From the NCBI GenBank assembly GCA_963680875.1, contig OY804577.1:101381906-101445905 (forward strand): DNA of 64,000 bases, read 5' to 3'. Positions 14,001 to 23,297 of this stretch are shown here, one piece after another. The translations under genes were made by a program, and so were the position numbers. Under the pieces are notes generated by a model. The model did no database searches. It saw only the letters and a list, made by a program, of their open reading frames with translations, and had not been told where the DNA came from. Source of the DNA: Bathymodiolus brooksi (lineage: Eukaryota > Mollusca > Bivalvia > Mytilida > Modiolidae). The number at the start of each line of letters is the position of its first letter. Within the stretch, counting starts at the first letter, position 1.

Positions 14001-16619
14001 ACACACCGCCTTATAGTCATGCACCCACATACCAAATAAATACTATTTAAAAAACAATTATTTGACCTTGAGGTCAAGGTCCCACGAAGGTCATTACGAT
14101 ACGCGACACACCGCCTTATGGTCATGCACCCACATACCAAATATCATTGACCTATCTCGAAAGACAAAAATGTTATGGCCCAGAAAAGAAAATGCTATTT
14201 AAAAAACAATTATTTTACATTGAGGTCAAAGATCAAGGCCCCACGAAGGTCATTACGGTATGCGACACACTGTCGTATGGTCATGCACCCACATACCAAA
14301 TAAATACTATTTAAGAAACAATTATTTGACCTTGAGGTCAAAGGTCAAGGTCCGAAGAAGATCATTGCGGTACGCGACACACCGCCTTATGGTCATGCAC
14401 CCACATACCAAATATCATTGACCTATCTCGAAAGACAAAAATATTATGGCCCTGACAAGAAAATATATTTACAAAACAATTATTTGACCTTGAGGTCAAA
14501 GATCAAGGCCCCACGAAGGTCATTATGGTCATGTACCCACATACCAAATAAATAAGTTTAAAATTCACTTGTAATATTATCTACCACTTTAATGATACCT
14601 CTTTCCGATTGAATCCAGGGCAAAGTACAAAAACTTTAATATGTGTACTTGTAAACTAAAATATCAATAGTCGGGCATTATACCCCATGTCTATATTCTG
14701 TTCATTATAAACTTCAACATGCTAAAAACACAAGCTACTCAGTATAATAATATTCGCTTGCTACTCTTTGGTTATTTAATCATTGATTTTTAGTATTTCA
14801 GTGTTCGTTGGCCGATGTGTCGGAGAATGCAAACCTCATTTGCGGTATATTATCATCTCTTCGATGGAAGTAGATGAGGTAGATGTATGCTTAGACCTAG
14901 GTAGGATCAAACTAAGCACATAAAATTCACTCACTAGAATATAACATGTTCATAAAATATTTCTTCTTTAGACAAAAATTCAATATTTCCCAGCATAAAT
15001 ATACATTATGTAATTAAAACATTTTGCTTTGCATGTTTGCTGTTAAATTCATTTCCAAAAAGTTAAATTTCTATATGCTCAATACATATACATGTATGCA
15101 CTATATACACAGGCTGAGAAACGTGTTTTATGTCTATCTTGATTTGACTTACTGGACAAGATAACATTGAAGCCATATTTTTATTGACGATCTGGTCAAG
15201 TTGTCTTTTGAGCTTGCAATGTGGCTATCGGAGTGGTGGGTGTTCGAATCTCGTTGAAGGCAACACAAAATATTGTCGGCTTGTAAAAGTTTAAGTCTTG
15301 CACTGTTTGGTTTATTTTTTCGTATATAGATATCAAATGTATTACATATAATGCTATCTTTTTGTGAATCAACGTATAGTTTTGATATATTTTCAATAAT
15401 AATTTTATTAACTTTTTCAGATCAAACAGCCTATATTGTAGTCAGTGCATGTTCTAGTACAGTTGCCATAATACTTCTGGTAGTCTTAGTTGTAACATGT
15501 ATAAGGTTTGTATATTTATAATTACTAAAATAAACAGTGGCTGATATATAGTACACCTATTTTGATATGACAATGTTAATGGTCGCTTGCATGCCATTCT
15601 CATCATAAATGTATTTAAATATTTATCATGTACCTTCTGATTTCAGATTAAAATGGAATTTACGTGCCAACATAAACTATGTCACGATCACAACACATAT
15701 TAAGAAATCTTCATGAAAAAAAATGAGAAATATTCTATGTTTGCACACATTATTACTGTGATTGAAACCATTACTGCACTTAGATGACCACGTTCAAAGT
15801 TTTCATTTTTGTGTGGAACGGAAATCTAAGTAGACTGATGCTACTGAATACTATGTAGCATTCTGTACATGAACATTCAGGCGAGCGATGCATCCTCAAG
15901 AGAGTTTCTAGATGTACCTTTTTTTCTTTAGAAATGCCTGTACCAAGACAGGGTCATTACGGTTTTCACAGTTTTCCGGTTTTTGACTGATTTTGTCTGT
16001 TTATATATTTATGAGTTTTGACTTTCCCTTTGGAAGATTATTCGGAGTTCGGTAATTTTGTTATTACCCTTATTTACAAATATACTTATTACGCTCATAT
16101 AATATCACAAAAAGTTTGTAATAATAACAAACGACGGACAATGAAAAACAATTATTGAATGTACTACTATTATTTTCCTTGTACAAGTGGAAATGTTCGC
16201 ATAGGGGATTGTCGTTTAATTGGAATGCGCAAAAGCAACCTAAATGCGAAATTTGTTTAATATATGATGTATGAACAACTGGAAACTGCATAGTTTTCTA
16301 ACAATGAACTTTATAGGTTTTATTTTATTACTTGTATCAGAAAATGTATTAATCCAAGCTTAAATAACATCTGGATTTCTTTTGCAGGAACAAACGAATA
16401 CTAAATGCAAGAAGAACCAATGATTATGCAAATAACAAACATTATTGTGATTTGAAAAATAATGTACCGAACGTGCCATGCCAGGAATATGATATTATTG
16501 ATAGTAATTATAATACCATTGAGATGGACAGATCCCAGCCCTCTAACAACATCATGTGCATGGAAGGAGAATACATTAGTGTTGAACCTGATGGACATTT
16601 GACGACTAACATTAATTGA
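1986..16619 (+). CDS. Gene 1: short-tail type I membrane receptor, six exons
   Basis: Predicted 354-residue cell-surface receptor joined from 1986-2034, 6646-6705, 8142-8525, 11268-11522, 15421-15505 and 16388-16619. Every junction is GT-AG, phases run 1-1-1-1-2, and the join is open from ATG to TGA. Parts in order: signal peptide 1-16; linker 17-36; six-Cys ectodomain 37-164; Ser/Thr-rich stalk 165-249; transmembrane helix about 254-277; cytoplasmic tail 278-354 with tyrosines in YCDL, YDII, YNTI and YISV. N-glycosylation sequons are at N140, N151 and N246. I do not recognise the ectodomain family. Symmetric phase-1 exons are usual for shuffled extracellular modules. The SNYNTI motif fits the ITIM consensus, so signalling through SH2 proteins is a reasonable inference, but ligand and function are unknown. 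It is the first gene of a three-gene array with genes 2 and 3. Confidence 0.75.
2256..2368. mobile_element. MITE-like inverted repeat
   Basis: Arms CATGACCTTTTCCATATCA and TGATATGGAAAAGGTCATG flank a core with further GATATCA/TGATATC complementarity. There is no coding capacity. The copies in units 2 and 3 have lost part of the left arm. Confidence 0.7.
3024..3105. repeat. Imperfect inverted repeat
   Basis: CCGGTCCAATCGTAACTACT pairs with AGTAGTCACGATTGATACCGG, and the pairing continues inward through CTCGGC/GCCGAG and CGCTAC/GTAGCG. It looks like the core of a small non-autonomous DNA element. It is conserved in units 2 and 3. Confidence 0.65.
3473..4652. mobile_element. 1.18-kb segment present only in unit 1, with nested inverted repeats
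   Basis: Units 2 and 3 go directly from ACTATCAT to ATTAATGCC at this point. Inside the segment, AGGACGAAGTCCT near 3498 pairs with AGGACTTCGTCCT near 4638, and GCGGACGCAATTACGAAC near 3556 pairs with GTTCGTAATTGCGTCC near 4343. This suggests a non-autonomous DNA transposon inserted in unit 1. A shared deletion in units 2 and 3 would look the same. A 119-codon minus frame inside it resembles nothing I recognise. Confidence 0.55.
5030..5190. repeat. Dispersed repeat related to 19340-19480
   Basis: The stretch around ATGAAATGATGTTCGGTTCG, followed by TTGTTTGTAAGAAAG and TGTGTTTGTTTGCGCATA, recurs in weaker form at 19340-19480 (GTTCGTCTTTAACCCCAGG, then TTTATTTACGCATATTGG). Copies occur at about 29268-29418 and 52697-52847. 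Open frames across it on both strands come from the repeat and show no protein similarity I recognise. Confidence 0.45.
5459..6277. other. 0.8-kb block present only in unit 1
   Basis: Units 2 and 3 jump from TTAGTTGATA to ATTACAGCATTGTCC here. The block carries the inverted-repeat element at 5810-5976 and a further half copy of it at about 6118-6182. No coding signal is visible. Confidence 0.6.
5810..5976. mobile_element. MITE-like element with inverted ends
   Basis: The left arm starts GGAGATAACTATATTGTATT and ends ACGGCATCAATTG. The right arm is CAATTGATGCCGT, ending ATACAGTTATCTCC. A solo arm lies at 6118-6182, suggesting two nested or tandem copies. Confidence 0.7.
6431..6532 (+). mobile_element. 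SINE fragment, 3' part
   Basis: Reads GGTCGGTGGTTTTCTCCTGG, then CTCCACCAATAAAACAGACC and AAGTGGCGTTAAACACCCAT, the reverse complement of the SINE at 25084-25314. Copies lie at 29865-29966 and 53294-53395. Confidence 0.8.
6646..6705 (+). CDS. Gene 1 exon 2: N-terminal linker
   Basis: A 60-bp phase 1-1 exon after TTTCAAG and before GTAAAT. It encodes [20 protein letters not shown], hydrophilic with one cysteine (C26). The reading frame and both splice sites are kept in units 2 and 3, which is the best evidence that it is real. Confidence 0.68.
6706..8141. other. Gene 1 intron 2
   Basis: 1.4 kb, AT-rich, without a recognisable element or exon. A 62-codon frame in the matching part of units 2 and 3 is broken here by a base insertion and a stop, so it is unlikely to be coding. 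Just before exon 3 there is a 33-bp insertion relative to units 2 and 3. Confidence 0.45.
8142..8525 (+). CDS. Gene 1 exon 3: six-cysteine ectodomain
   Basis: A 384-bp phase 1-1 exon between TTTCTTACAG and the donor GAG/GTAACG, encoding residues 37-164. Cysteines are C40, C70, C72, C103, C126 and C159, with the pair arranged CFC. Alternating hydrophobic runs ([21 protein letters not shown]) suggest a beta-sandwich. Sequons are N140-S-T and N151-G-T. I recognise no named domain; a CUB-like fold is possible but unproven. Compared with gene 3 there are seven codon differences, all replacements: A94T, T97S, E114D, V120A, Y131T, H134N and P136Q. Confidence 0.8.
8672..8804. mobile_element. MITE-like inverted repeat
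   Basis: ATTACATGGCATTTTTCATT pairs with ATGAAAATTGACATGTAAT, and TACCCTTT with AAAGGGTA inside it. The GATATCAGCCCGAGA core resembles the element at 2256-2368. Copies are at 32100-32232 and 55529-55661. Confidence 0.7.
9739..10311 (+). pseudogene. Reverse-transcriptase fragment (possibly Penelope-like), 5' truncated
   Basis: An open frame of 190 codons with the RT palm motif YRYIDDVLS near residue 30, then [11 protein letters not shown] and [17 protein letters not shown]. It continues through [10 protein letters not shown] and [15 protein letters not shown], so it is the C-terminal half of an RT. A TAA lies directly upstream in frame and the N-terminal RT motifs are missing, so it is a dead fragment. 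The RYIDD form and flanking blocks recall Penelope-like elements of aquatic animals; this family call is uncertain. It lies sense in intron 3 of gene 1. Confidence 0.8.
9739..10682 (+). mobile_element. Truncated RT retroelement with 3' tail
   Basis: The RT fragment is followed by a 3' region ending TCGGAGTTCGGTAATTTTG, then TTATTACCCTTAT. The same tail occurs without the ORF at 15924-16073 and 26679-26887, so it marks the 3' end of one retroelement family. Confidence 0.7.
10964..11065 (-). mobile_element. SINE fragment with B-box-like end
   Basis: GAAACCACCGACTTGTCGCA followed by AATCGAACTCACAAC, matching the middle and tRNA-like part of the SINE at 25084-25314. Confidence 0.65.
11268..11522 (+). 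CDS. Gene 1 exon 4: Ser/Thr-rich stalk
   Basis: A 255-bp phase 1-1 exon from ACATTTCAG to the donor ATAG/GTAAGT, encoding residues 165-249. About half the residues are Ser, Thr or Pro (for example [14 protein letters not shown]), with one cysteine (C178) and one sequon (N246-S-T). It is typical of an O-glycosylated, mucin-like stalk holding the ectodomain off the membrane. Confidence 0.75.
11523..15420. other. Gene 1 intron 4
   Basis: Mostly the satellite array at 11681-14551. The remaining 0.9 kb before the transmembrane exon is AT-rich and shows no exon. Confidence 0.5.
11681..14551. repeat. Satellite array rich in AGGTCA half-sites
   Basis: About 21 units, alternating mainly between roughly 150-160 bp and 105-117 bp forms. 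The long form adds a block starting GACCTATCTCGAAAGAC and ending GGACAAGAAAATA. Nearly every unit holds TTGACCTTGAGGTCAAAGGT followed by CAAGGTC and GAAGGTCATT, then GTCATGCACCCACATACC. It lies wholly within intron 4 and is absent from gene 3. Short frames here come from the repeat only. Confidence 0.9.
15421..15505 (+). CDS. Gene 1 exon 5: transmembrane segment
   Basis: An 85-bp exon after ACTTTTTCAG, entered in phase 1 and left in phase 2 at ATAAG/GTTTGT. It encodes [13 protein letters not shown] then [15 protein letters not shown], an uninterrupted hydrophobic helix followed by the stop-transfer Arg278. Gene 3 has a paralogous exon at 59894-59981 sharing TYIV- and [12 protein letters not shown] sequence. 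Confidence 0.78.
15506..16387. other. Gene 1 intron 5
   Basis: 0.9 kb with a retroelement tail at 15924-16073. Failure to splice would end the protein after only RFVYL. No other feature is seen. Confidence 0.5.
15924..16073 (+). mobile_element. Retroelement 3' tail, 5' truncated
   Basis: TTCTTTAGAAATGCCTGTAC through TTATTACCCTTAT, matching the 3' region of the RT element at 9739-10682 without its ORF. The abrupt left end is typical of 5' truncation. Confidence 0.75.
16388..16619 (+). CDS. Gene 1 exon 6: short cytoplasmic tail
   Basis: Encodes residues 278-354 after TTTTGCAG, phase 2, ending TGA. A basic membrane-proximal start ([10 protein letters not shown]) is followed by tyrosines Y297 (YCDL), Y312 (YDII), Y319 (SNYNTI, fits the ITIM consensus) and Y340 (YISV). 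The end, [17 protein letters not shown], aligns with repeat 6 of the gene 3 tail ([17 protein letters not shown]), so the tails are homologous and this one stops early. I found no clear AATAAA directly downstream. Confidence 0.75.
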
Positions 16620-17042
16620 GGACTGGAACAATAGTTAGAATTATCCTCAGAAAATATATTCTTTCACGATTTTAAGTATACTTTGATCTCCCGAATAATT
16701 TATTGTGACTAATGCATTTAAAAAACTAGCCATGGCAATGTTTTTGCATTGGTTTTTTCAATGGTAACAGTAGCTTATCCAGTGGATAAAGCATATTACA
16801 GTAAAGCGAGTGAAAACAAAACATTTGAGATACTATCGATTGTAGTAATTATAATATAAAATTAGATCGTTTTCTGTAGACAAATTATATATGTGTTTGA
16901 AACTTAGCCATATAACCAAAATATCTGGTCAGTAGGGTAAGATTTAGAATACCAAGTTCATGTTCTTCGTAGCAGACCAATCACTGCCTGTTTTTAAGTT
17001 TGTTTACTTTGTAGGCCAATCTTTGAATTGGATTCGTGTTGT
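16620..17042. other. 3' flank of gene 1
   Basis: AT-rich. Holds the likely 3' UTR, but no canonical polyadenylation signal is obvious. No other feature seen. Confidence 0.4.
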
Positions 17043-19309
17043 TAGCTCACCTGACCCAAAGGGTCCCTGTGAGCTATTGTCACCACTGAGCGTCCGTCGT
17101 CTGTCGTCCGTCCGTTAACTTTTCACATTTTAATTAACTCCTCTGAAGCCACTGGGCCAATTTGAACCAAACTTTGGTGGAATGGTCCTTGGATGGCCCC
17201 CTTTCAAAATTGTGTCCGGTGATCACGATTTCCAACCAAGATGGCCGCCAAGCTAAAAATAGAAAAAAGGGGGGATGAAATTTTAATTGTCCATTGCTGC
17301 TTTAGTGTAAGTCAAAATGAGCTCAAATTTTAACTGCAGCTACATGCCAAGGAATAGTTTAGCATATATTCCGGGTTTTTCTGTGAAATTTTGCTCTCAG
17401 CCGATATATACCAATTATGCAAATTATGCATATTTTGATAAAAGATCACATTTAAATCTTCTCCTCTGAAACCGCTGAACCAAATTAAACCAAACCTGGC
17501 AGGGATGGTCCCTGGGTGGGTCTCTTTCAAAATTGTGTCCCACAGCCCCGCCCTCCATTCAAGATGGCTGCTGTTACTAAAAATAGAAATTTCTTCAAAT
17601 GGCCAAAACTGCTCTATTTTAAGCCAGAATGTGCCCAAATTTGAACTGTATGAGCATAATGATGAGCTTTTTAACATGTATTACAGGATTTATTATGAAC
17701 TTTGAACTTTTGTCGATTTTGACCGATTATGCAAATTAGAAAAAAGGGGGATGAAATTTTTAAAAAATCTTCTCCTCTGAAACTACTGAGCCAATCTCAA
17801 CCAAACTTTGCTGAAATGATTCTTGGATGGCCCCCTTCCAAAATTGTGTCCGGTAATCCCGACTTCCAACCAAGATGACCGCCAAGCTCAAAATAGAAAA
17901 AAGGGGGATGAAATTTAAAAAATCTTCTCCTCTGAAACTACTGAGCCAATCTCAACCAAACTTTGCTGAAATGATTCTTGGATGGCCCCCTTCCAAAATT
18001 GTGTCCGGTGATCCCGACTTCCAACCATGATGACCGCCAAGCTCAAAATAGAAAAAAGAGGGGATGAAATTTTAATTGTCCATTGTTGCTTTAGTGTAAG
18101 TCAAAATGAACTCAAATTTTAACTGCTGCTACATGGCAAGAAGTAGTTTAACATATATTCCGGGTTTTTCTGTGAAATTTTTCTTTCAGCCGATATATAC
18201 CGATTATGCAAATTAGGCATATTTTGATAAAAGATCACATTTAAATATTCTCCTCTGAAACCGCTGAACCAAATTAAACCAAACCTGGCAGGGATGGACC
18301 CTGGATGGGTCTCTTTCAAAATTGTGCCTGACAGCCCTGCCCTCCATTCAAGATGGCTGCTGTTACTAAAAATAGAAATTTCTTCAATTGTCCATTGCTG
18401 CTTTAGTACAAGTCCAAATGAGCTCAAATGTTAACTGCAGCTACATGGCAAGGAGTAGTTTAACATATATTCCGAGATTTTCTATGAAATTTTTCTTTCA
18501 GCCGATTTATACCGATTATGCAAATTAGGCATATTTTGATAAAAGATCACATTTAAATCTTTTCCTCTGAAACCGCTGAACCAAATTAAACCAAACATGG
18601 CAGGGATAGTCCTTGGGTAGTCCTATTTCAAAATTGTGTCCGACAGCTCCACTCTCCATTCAAGATGGCTGCTGTCACTAAAAATAGAAATTTCTTCAAT
18701 TGTCTATTGCTGCTTTATTATAAATCAAAAGAGCTCAAATTTTAACTGCAGCTACATGACAATGAGTAGATTAACATTTATTCTGGGTTTTTCTGTGAAT
18801 TTTTTCTTTCAACCGATTTATACTGATTATACAAATTAGACATATTTTGATAAAAGATCACATTTAAATCTTCTCTGATGAAACCGCTGAACCAAATTAA
18901 AGCAGATTTGGCTGGGATGGTCCTTGGGTGGTCCCCTTTCAATATTGTGTCCGACAGCCCCACCCTCCATTCAAAATGGCTGCTGTTACTAAAAATAGAA
19001 ATTTCTTTAGTTGTCAATTTCCGCTTTATTACAAATCAAAATGAACTCAAATTTTAACTGCAGCTATATGGCAATGAGTAGTTTAACATATATTCTGGGT
19101 TTTTCTGTGAGATTTTTTCAGACAGTTTATTCCGTTTAGGAATATTATGAGATAAAAATCACATCAAAATCTTTTGCTCAGAAATTTGAGTTGAAATGAT
19201 CTTTGGGTGGCCCACTTTCAAAATTATGTGTAACACCCCCATTTTCTATCAACTTTAGATGTCAAATTGAAAACCAGGTGAGCGATTACAGGCTCCTGTG
19301 AGCCTCTAG
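17043..19309. mobile_element. Composite non-autonomous element with inverted ends and internal repeats
   Basis: The left end TAGCTCACCTGACCC ... CTGTGAGCTA is mirrored on the right by CAGGTGAGCGATTACAGG ... CTGTGAGCCTCTAG. Inside are five or so diverged blocks of about 330 bp with AAACCGCTGAACCAAATTAA, TCCATTCAAGATGGCTGCTG and GATTATGCAAATTAGGCA. Frames on both strands follow these repeats and have no recognisable product. The family is common in bivalve genomes as I know them. Confidence 0.75.
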
Positions 19310-20060
19310 TTTACTTTACGCTAGTATGTGTTTAGGTCCAAGCTGTGATGTCTGCTGCGCTTTTCGTATGAAATAATGTCCCGTTCGTCTTTAACCCCAG
19401 GTATTCGTTGGACAGCTCATGCCTTATTTATATATTTATGTGTATTTATTTACGCATATTGGTGTCAAACACTACTTGATTGTAAGTGTAGCATTGCGAG
19501 TGTCTATTAAGATGAGGAAACTGCTTACTCTTCGCGAACACCTGGATTCACCTCGTTTGTTATTTGGTCTCTGGATTGTCTTCCGTTTTCCCTGATTTTT
19601 ACACTAAGACCTAAGACGTTGTTGGTACCACTGAGCGTAACGTCAACAAGTAACATTTTTAGACTTTTTACGCTTGATACAAATATATTTTTCTCAAAAA
19701 CTATATATTGTATTAAATGTGACCACAACATATTTCAACAATTTAATTGGTATACTAGTACTTGTAGGTAAATCATCGAACATAGTCATACATTTTGATA
19801 CAGTCAATTATAGTTTGACGGGTAGAGTCAAATAACTTAACTAAAAGCCCGTCGCTGCTAGAGTTTTCAATATCATCGTCATCTCAAATAAAGACCACAG
19901 AGGTTGCTGGTATTAGTGCCAATTTACGACGAATTAAAGAAAATTTTAGTGGATCACCGTCTATACTTTGAAAATAATTTCCTTCTATCACGTTAGAATT
20001 CGAGTTGAATCGAACTGTCTGTTTTGTCATGATTTAACGTAAACGATTCAGAGTTTGCTT
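19310..20060. other. Intergenic spacer
   Basis: Contains a weaker copy (19340-19480) of the dispersed repeat at 5030-5190. Otherwise nothing recognisable. Confidence 0.4.
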
Positions 20061-20806
20061 TTACTGTGTGTAACTGCACAAAACCGCAAATATTGCCTTT
20101 TTACTCATGAGATCGGATAATGGTGCATTTTCGTCTTCTGCGTCGTCTGTTTCCGAGCTAGATGTGTTAGCATTTACTGTTTCTGGTATGACTTTGTATG
20201 TGACAAACTTGTCTATGAAATTGAGGTTTTCACACCGTATACTCAAGTCTAAAAGGCACAGGTCGCATGCGTAGCATACAGACCTTATTGATATATCGCC
20301 CTTTTGAATTGCAACGGCTTGGTGGATAGACCGAATCGCTGGAATTGGTTTATAAAGCCGTGGTTTGGTTCGCGGAATAGTTTCAATATATCTAAAAATC
20401 CTCCGCTTACAGCCGTCAGACTTTGGTTGGATGAGATTTTCATTACAAAAATCAAAGAAATCCTTTGCTGACTGAATTGATGTTTTCCCTCTAACCACTG
20501 CTAAATCGGCTTGGTTTTTCAAAAAACCACCGGCTGCGTCCTGGGAACCCTTCGCATGGACTGTTTCAAAAAAGTTTCTGGCTATTTTTCTGTAGCCAAA
20601 TTCTTGAAACGAGTTCGATAAATCACCGAGACAGTGACGACTTTTATACTGACTCGCACATCCGTCATGACATCTACATCACAAGAAATCGATCGTAAAT
20701 ATTCTGCAATTTGATTTTGCACATAGTAAGTAAAATGGTGATCATGTTTTTCGTTTTGAATAAAAAATCTTAAAAGCAACGTTTTCTTCATAACGTCACA
20801 TTTCAA
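20061..20806 (-). pseudogene. Transposon-type protein relic, frameshifted
   Basis: Read on the minus strand, two frames join into one familiar block. Upstream is TYYVQNQIAEYLRSI; after a one-base shift near 20665 come DGCASQYKSRH, then RNFFETVHAKGSQDAAGGFL, then QADLAVVRGKTSIQSAKDFF. The DGCxxQ(F/Y)K and F(F/H)xxxHxKGxxDxxGG pattern occurs in transposon-derived proteins of invertebrates. The final 153 codons are open, ending in an acidic SSSETDDAEDE stretch. The shift and the lack of an N-terminal part indicate a pseudogene. It sits antisense to the receptor genes. Confidence 0.6.
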
Positions 20807-22179
20807 GCCACGACGTTGTTTTTTGGCCTTGTGACATTTGACAACGAAATAGCGAATTTCGGAACATTTCGTTATTTCAAAAGGTAACGATTAAATCAAA
20901 TACTCCAGGAAAATGCACATTTTGAATATGTTTATTAATCTAATTGAAAAAACCGCGATGTTGCAATCGCCTGAGCGTAAAAATTGAATGCGATGAAAAT
21001 CAAACACAAACTTGTGCCATTTCTACAAAGTGTGACATTTTACTGCGAAATCTTAAAAACTGAAGTACAAAGCTGCAGTAAGGGAAAATAAATTTCTTGA
21101 TGTACTATCAAGATCATGACAAATTGCACATTTCAAATATGAGCAAAACTTTTAAATTTTTTATTCAAGGCTAGACAATAAAATCTTTCAAAAGTCGTAT
21201 CAAGAATCCGAATACCGAAAAACAGCAACATTTTCTGAATGTGACATGAGGCTCCATAAAATAGAATGGAGTATTGCGGAAAGAATTATATATATTATCG
21301 CTTGATTTTGTTTTCATTTTGTGAGGCATACTAGTAGAATATACATGTAGGGTAGATTTTTTCCGAAAGCATCGAAGCATTTAAAAAGTAATCAGATTTG
21401 ATCGTGTTTGAATCTTTTGAAAACGTTGCACAACGTTTTGTGACATCTTCGGTTGATCTTGGATTAACGTGATTAGCATTATCAAATTAATTCATTTCTA
21501 TTGTAACGCCTTGAAATGTGTAGAATATTAGTCAAAGAAAAGAATGATGCCGAAATCGAATTAAATTATTTTGATCTTCATATTTACGTCTACTCACCAG
21601 ATCAATTATGAGATTGTTTACGAGCGTTTACAGACTTTTGCGGCTTCCTGTTGTGGCAATTCTCACCAAAGTACGCAAATGACGTCATTTATTTCATGAC
21701 GTAACAATAACTGGTGATCATATGACGTAATTGTTCAAATCTGGTGATTTTCCAGTTCACCACTTTTTTTGGGGGGGTTCGAAATACCATAATTGATCGT
21801 AATTGTGTTACGCGTCCACAGCGTTAAAAATGCTCTTTGAGTGTGTTTCTCACTTGCTCACTGAGAAATTATTGTTATATCGGCGAACATTGTTATTAAA
21901 GAACAATCTTTGGAACTAACTCTTTAATTTGATATATACCACTTACTGGTTTATGAGAATATGATAGTTTATCAAACACGTATGCATCCGTATGCACACA
22001 AGTATTACGACGTGGTACCAACATCTTGCGCGACGTCCTAACAAGACTATGTTTGGATAGCAAACTATTCATATGTTTTGTCTACTTTTCGGGTTAGTAA
22101 TTTATCAAAAAAGTTTATATTTAATTAAGTGCATACTACGCGTTTCTTGCATAATCTTCATCTGGTACATTAAAAGTAG
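20807..22179. other. Intergenic spacer
   Basis: AT-rich, with short minus frames near 21171-21380 that I cannot link to any protein and that may be flank of the transposon relic. No RNA gene or repeat array seen. Confidence 0.35.
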
Positions 22180-22246
22180 AAAGAAAAGGAAATTATTGGA
22201 AGCAAGAAACCCAAACGATATAAATTTCAATAATTACTATGTCTAA
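22180..22246 (+). pseudogene. Possible extra receptor tail exon (relic or alternative)
   Basis: After AAAAGTAG, entered in phase 2 as the real tail exon is, it reads RKKRKLLEARNPNDINFNNY then YV and a stop. This aligns with the gene 1 tail start [20 protein letters not shown]. The same frame is open upstream to an ATG at 22074 through a hydrophobic stretch (CILRVSCIIFIWYI). It would give a tail without the YDII/YNTI/YISV part. It lies about 5.6 kb beyond the gene 1 stop and is either a leftover of an older duplicate or an alternative last exon. Confidence 0.35.
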
Positions 22247-22948
22247 TAATGCAAGTACGTCTTAACATCAAGCGAACCAGATTTTATAACAAGGCAAAAC
22301 ATATATCTTTAAATGTTTTTATCATTACTAATAACGCAAAAAAATATATAGAATGTACATAGACAAATAGTGTGACGAAATTAGTTAACACGTATTTGAA
22401 ATGTGTATGCAAATTCTAAAAATAAATTAAGGCTATAAATAGGTGATAATTTGCGCACTTGACCGTATAATTTCCTTCCCCACTTCCACGAATTCCCCTT
22501 TGGTGTATGTTGTTTTAATTGCTTAATATATAAAGTTGGCATGCAAATAATTAATTTACAACTTTCGAAACAGTAGACCATTTTTATTTATCAAGTGGTT
22601 GGTTAAATAAGACATTTCAAGCATACGAATAGTTTCTATTTTTAGTTTCCATAATGTTTATAATTAATACGATAAGTAACAGAGTCATAAACGGGTTGGG
22701 ATATGAAATAATGCACGGAAATAGTCGGATCATTTACACGCTTTATGATTATCATTGGGTTATATAAAATCGTCTTAGTGATGCAGACTTTTGGAATCGT
22801 CTGTATAAAATAGTATAGTCCAAAACAGGGTATATAAACGCTTGTCACAGCGGGTCTTGGCACTTTGGGTTGCTCTGTCGAGCTACATGTTTGTTCAATA
22901 ACCCTATGTAATACTGGTATTTGCTCTTGGTTACTTGATTAGCAGCTT

Positions 22949-23297
22949 TACGCACAGACTAGTTAAGTGTTGTACAAAACGCACAGGTTGAATTAGCTAT
23001 AGTAGCGTGCGTAAAACGCACAAGTGCTGTAAAAACGCACAGGTTGAATTAGCTATAGTGGCGTGCGTAAAACGCACAGGATTGACGCACAGGTTGATCT
23101 AGTGATAGGTGCGGGCGTCAAAAACGCACAGGCTGAACCAGTAAAAGGTACGTGCGTAAAACGCACAGGTTAAACTGGCAATAGGTGCGAGGGTAAAACG
23201 CACATGCTGAACCAGTAAAAGGTGCGAGGGTAAAACGCACAGGATAAGCTAATAATAGGTGCGTGCGTAAAACGCACAGGTCCGACGCACGGGTGCC
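22949..23297. repeat. Hairpin minisatellite
   Basis: About eight imperfect units of 35-60 bp, each with GTGCGTAAAACGCACAGG, itself a small inverted repeat (GTGCG/CGCAC), separated by variants of TTGAATTAGCTATAGT. Minus frames across it are repeat artefacts. Confidence 0.85.

Noticed and set aside
11857..14140. Many 60-98 codon frames in the satellite (and its unit 2 copy)
   Set aside because: They follow the repeat period, occur on both strands and repeat the same words ([20 protein letters not shown]). They are by-products of the satellite.
11681..14551. CRISPR-like regular repeats
   Set aside because: Unit length over 100 bp, no constant repeat with unique spacers, and a eukaryotic setting.
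17330..19017. Repeated 60-115 codon frames such as EISIFSNSSHLEWRAGL on the minus strand
   Set aside because: They recur with the internal blocks of the composite element and carry no start, splice or domain logic.
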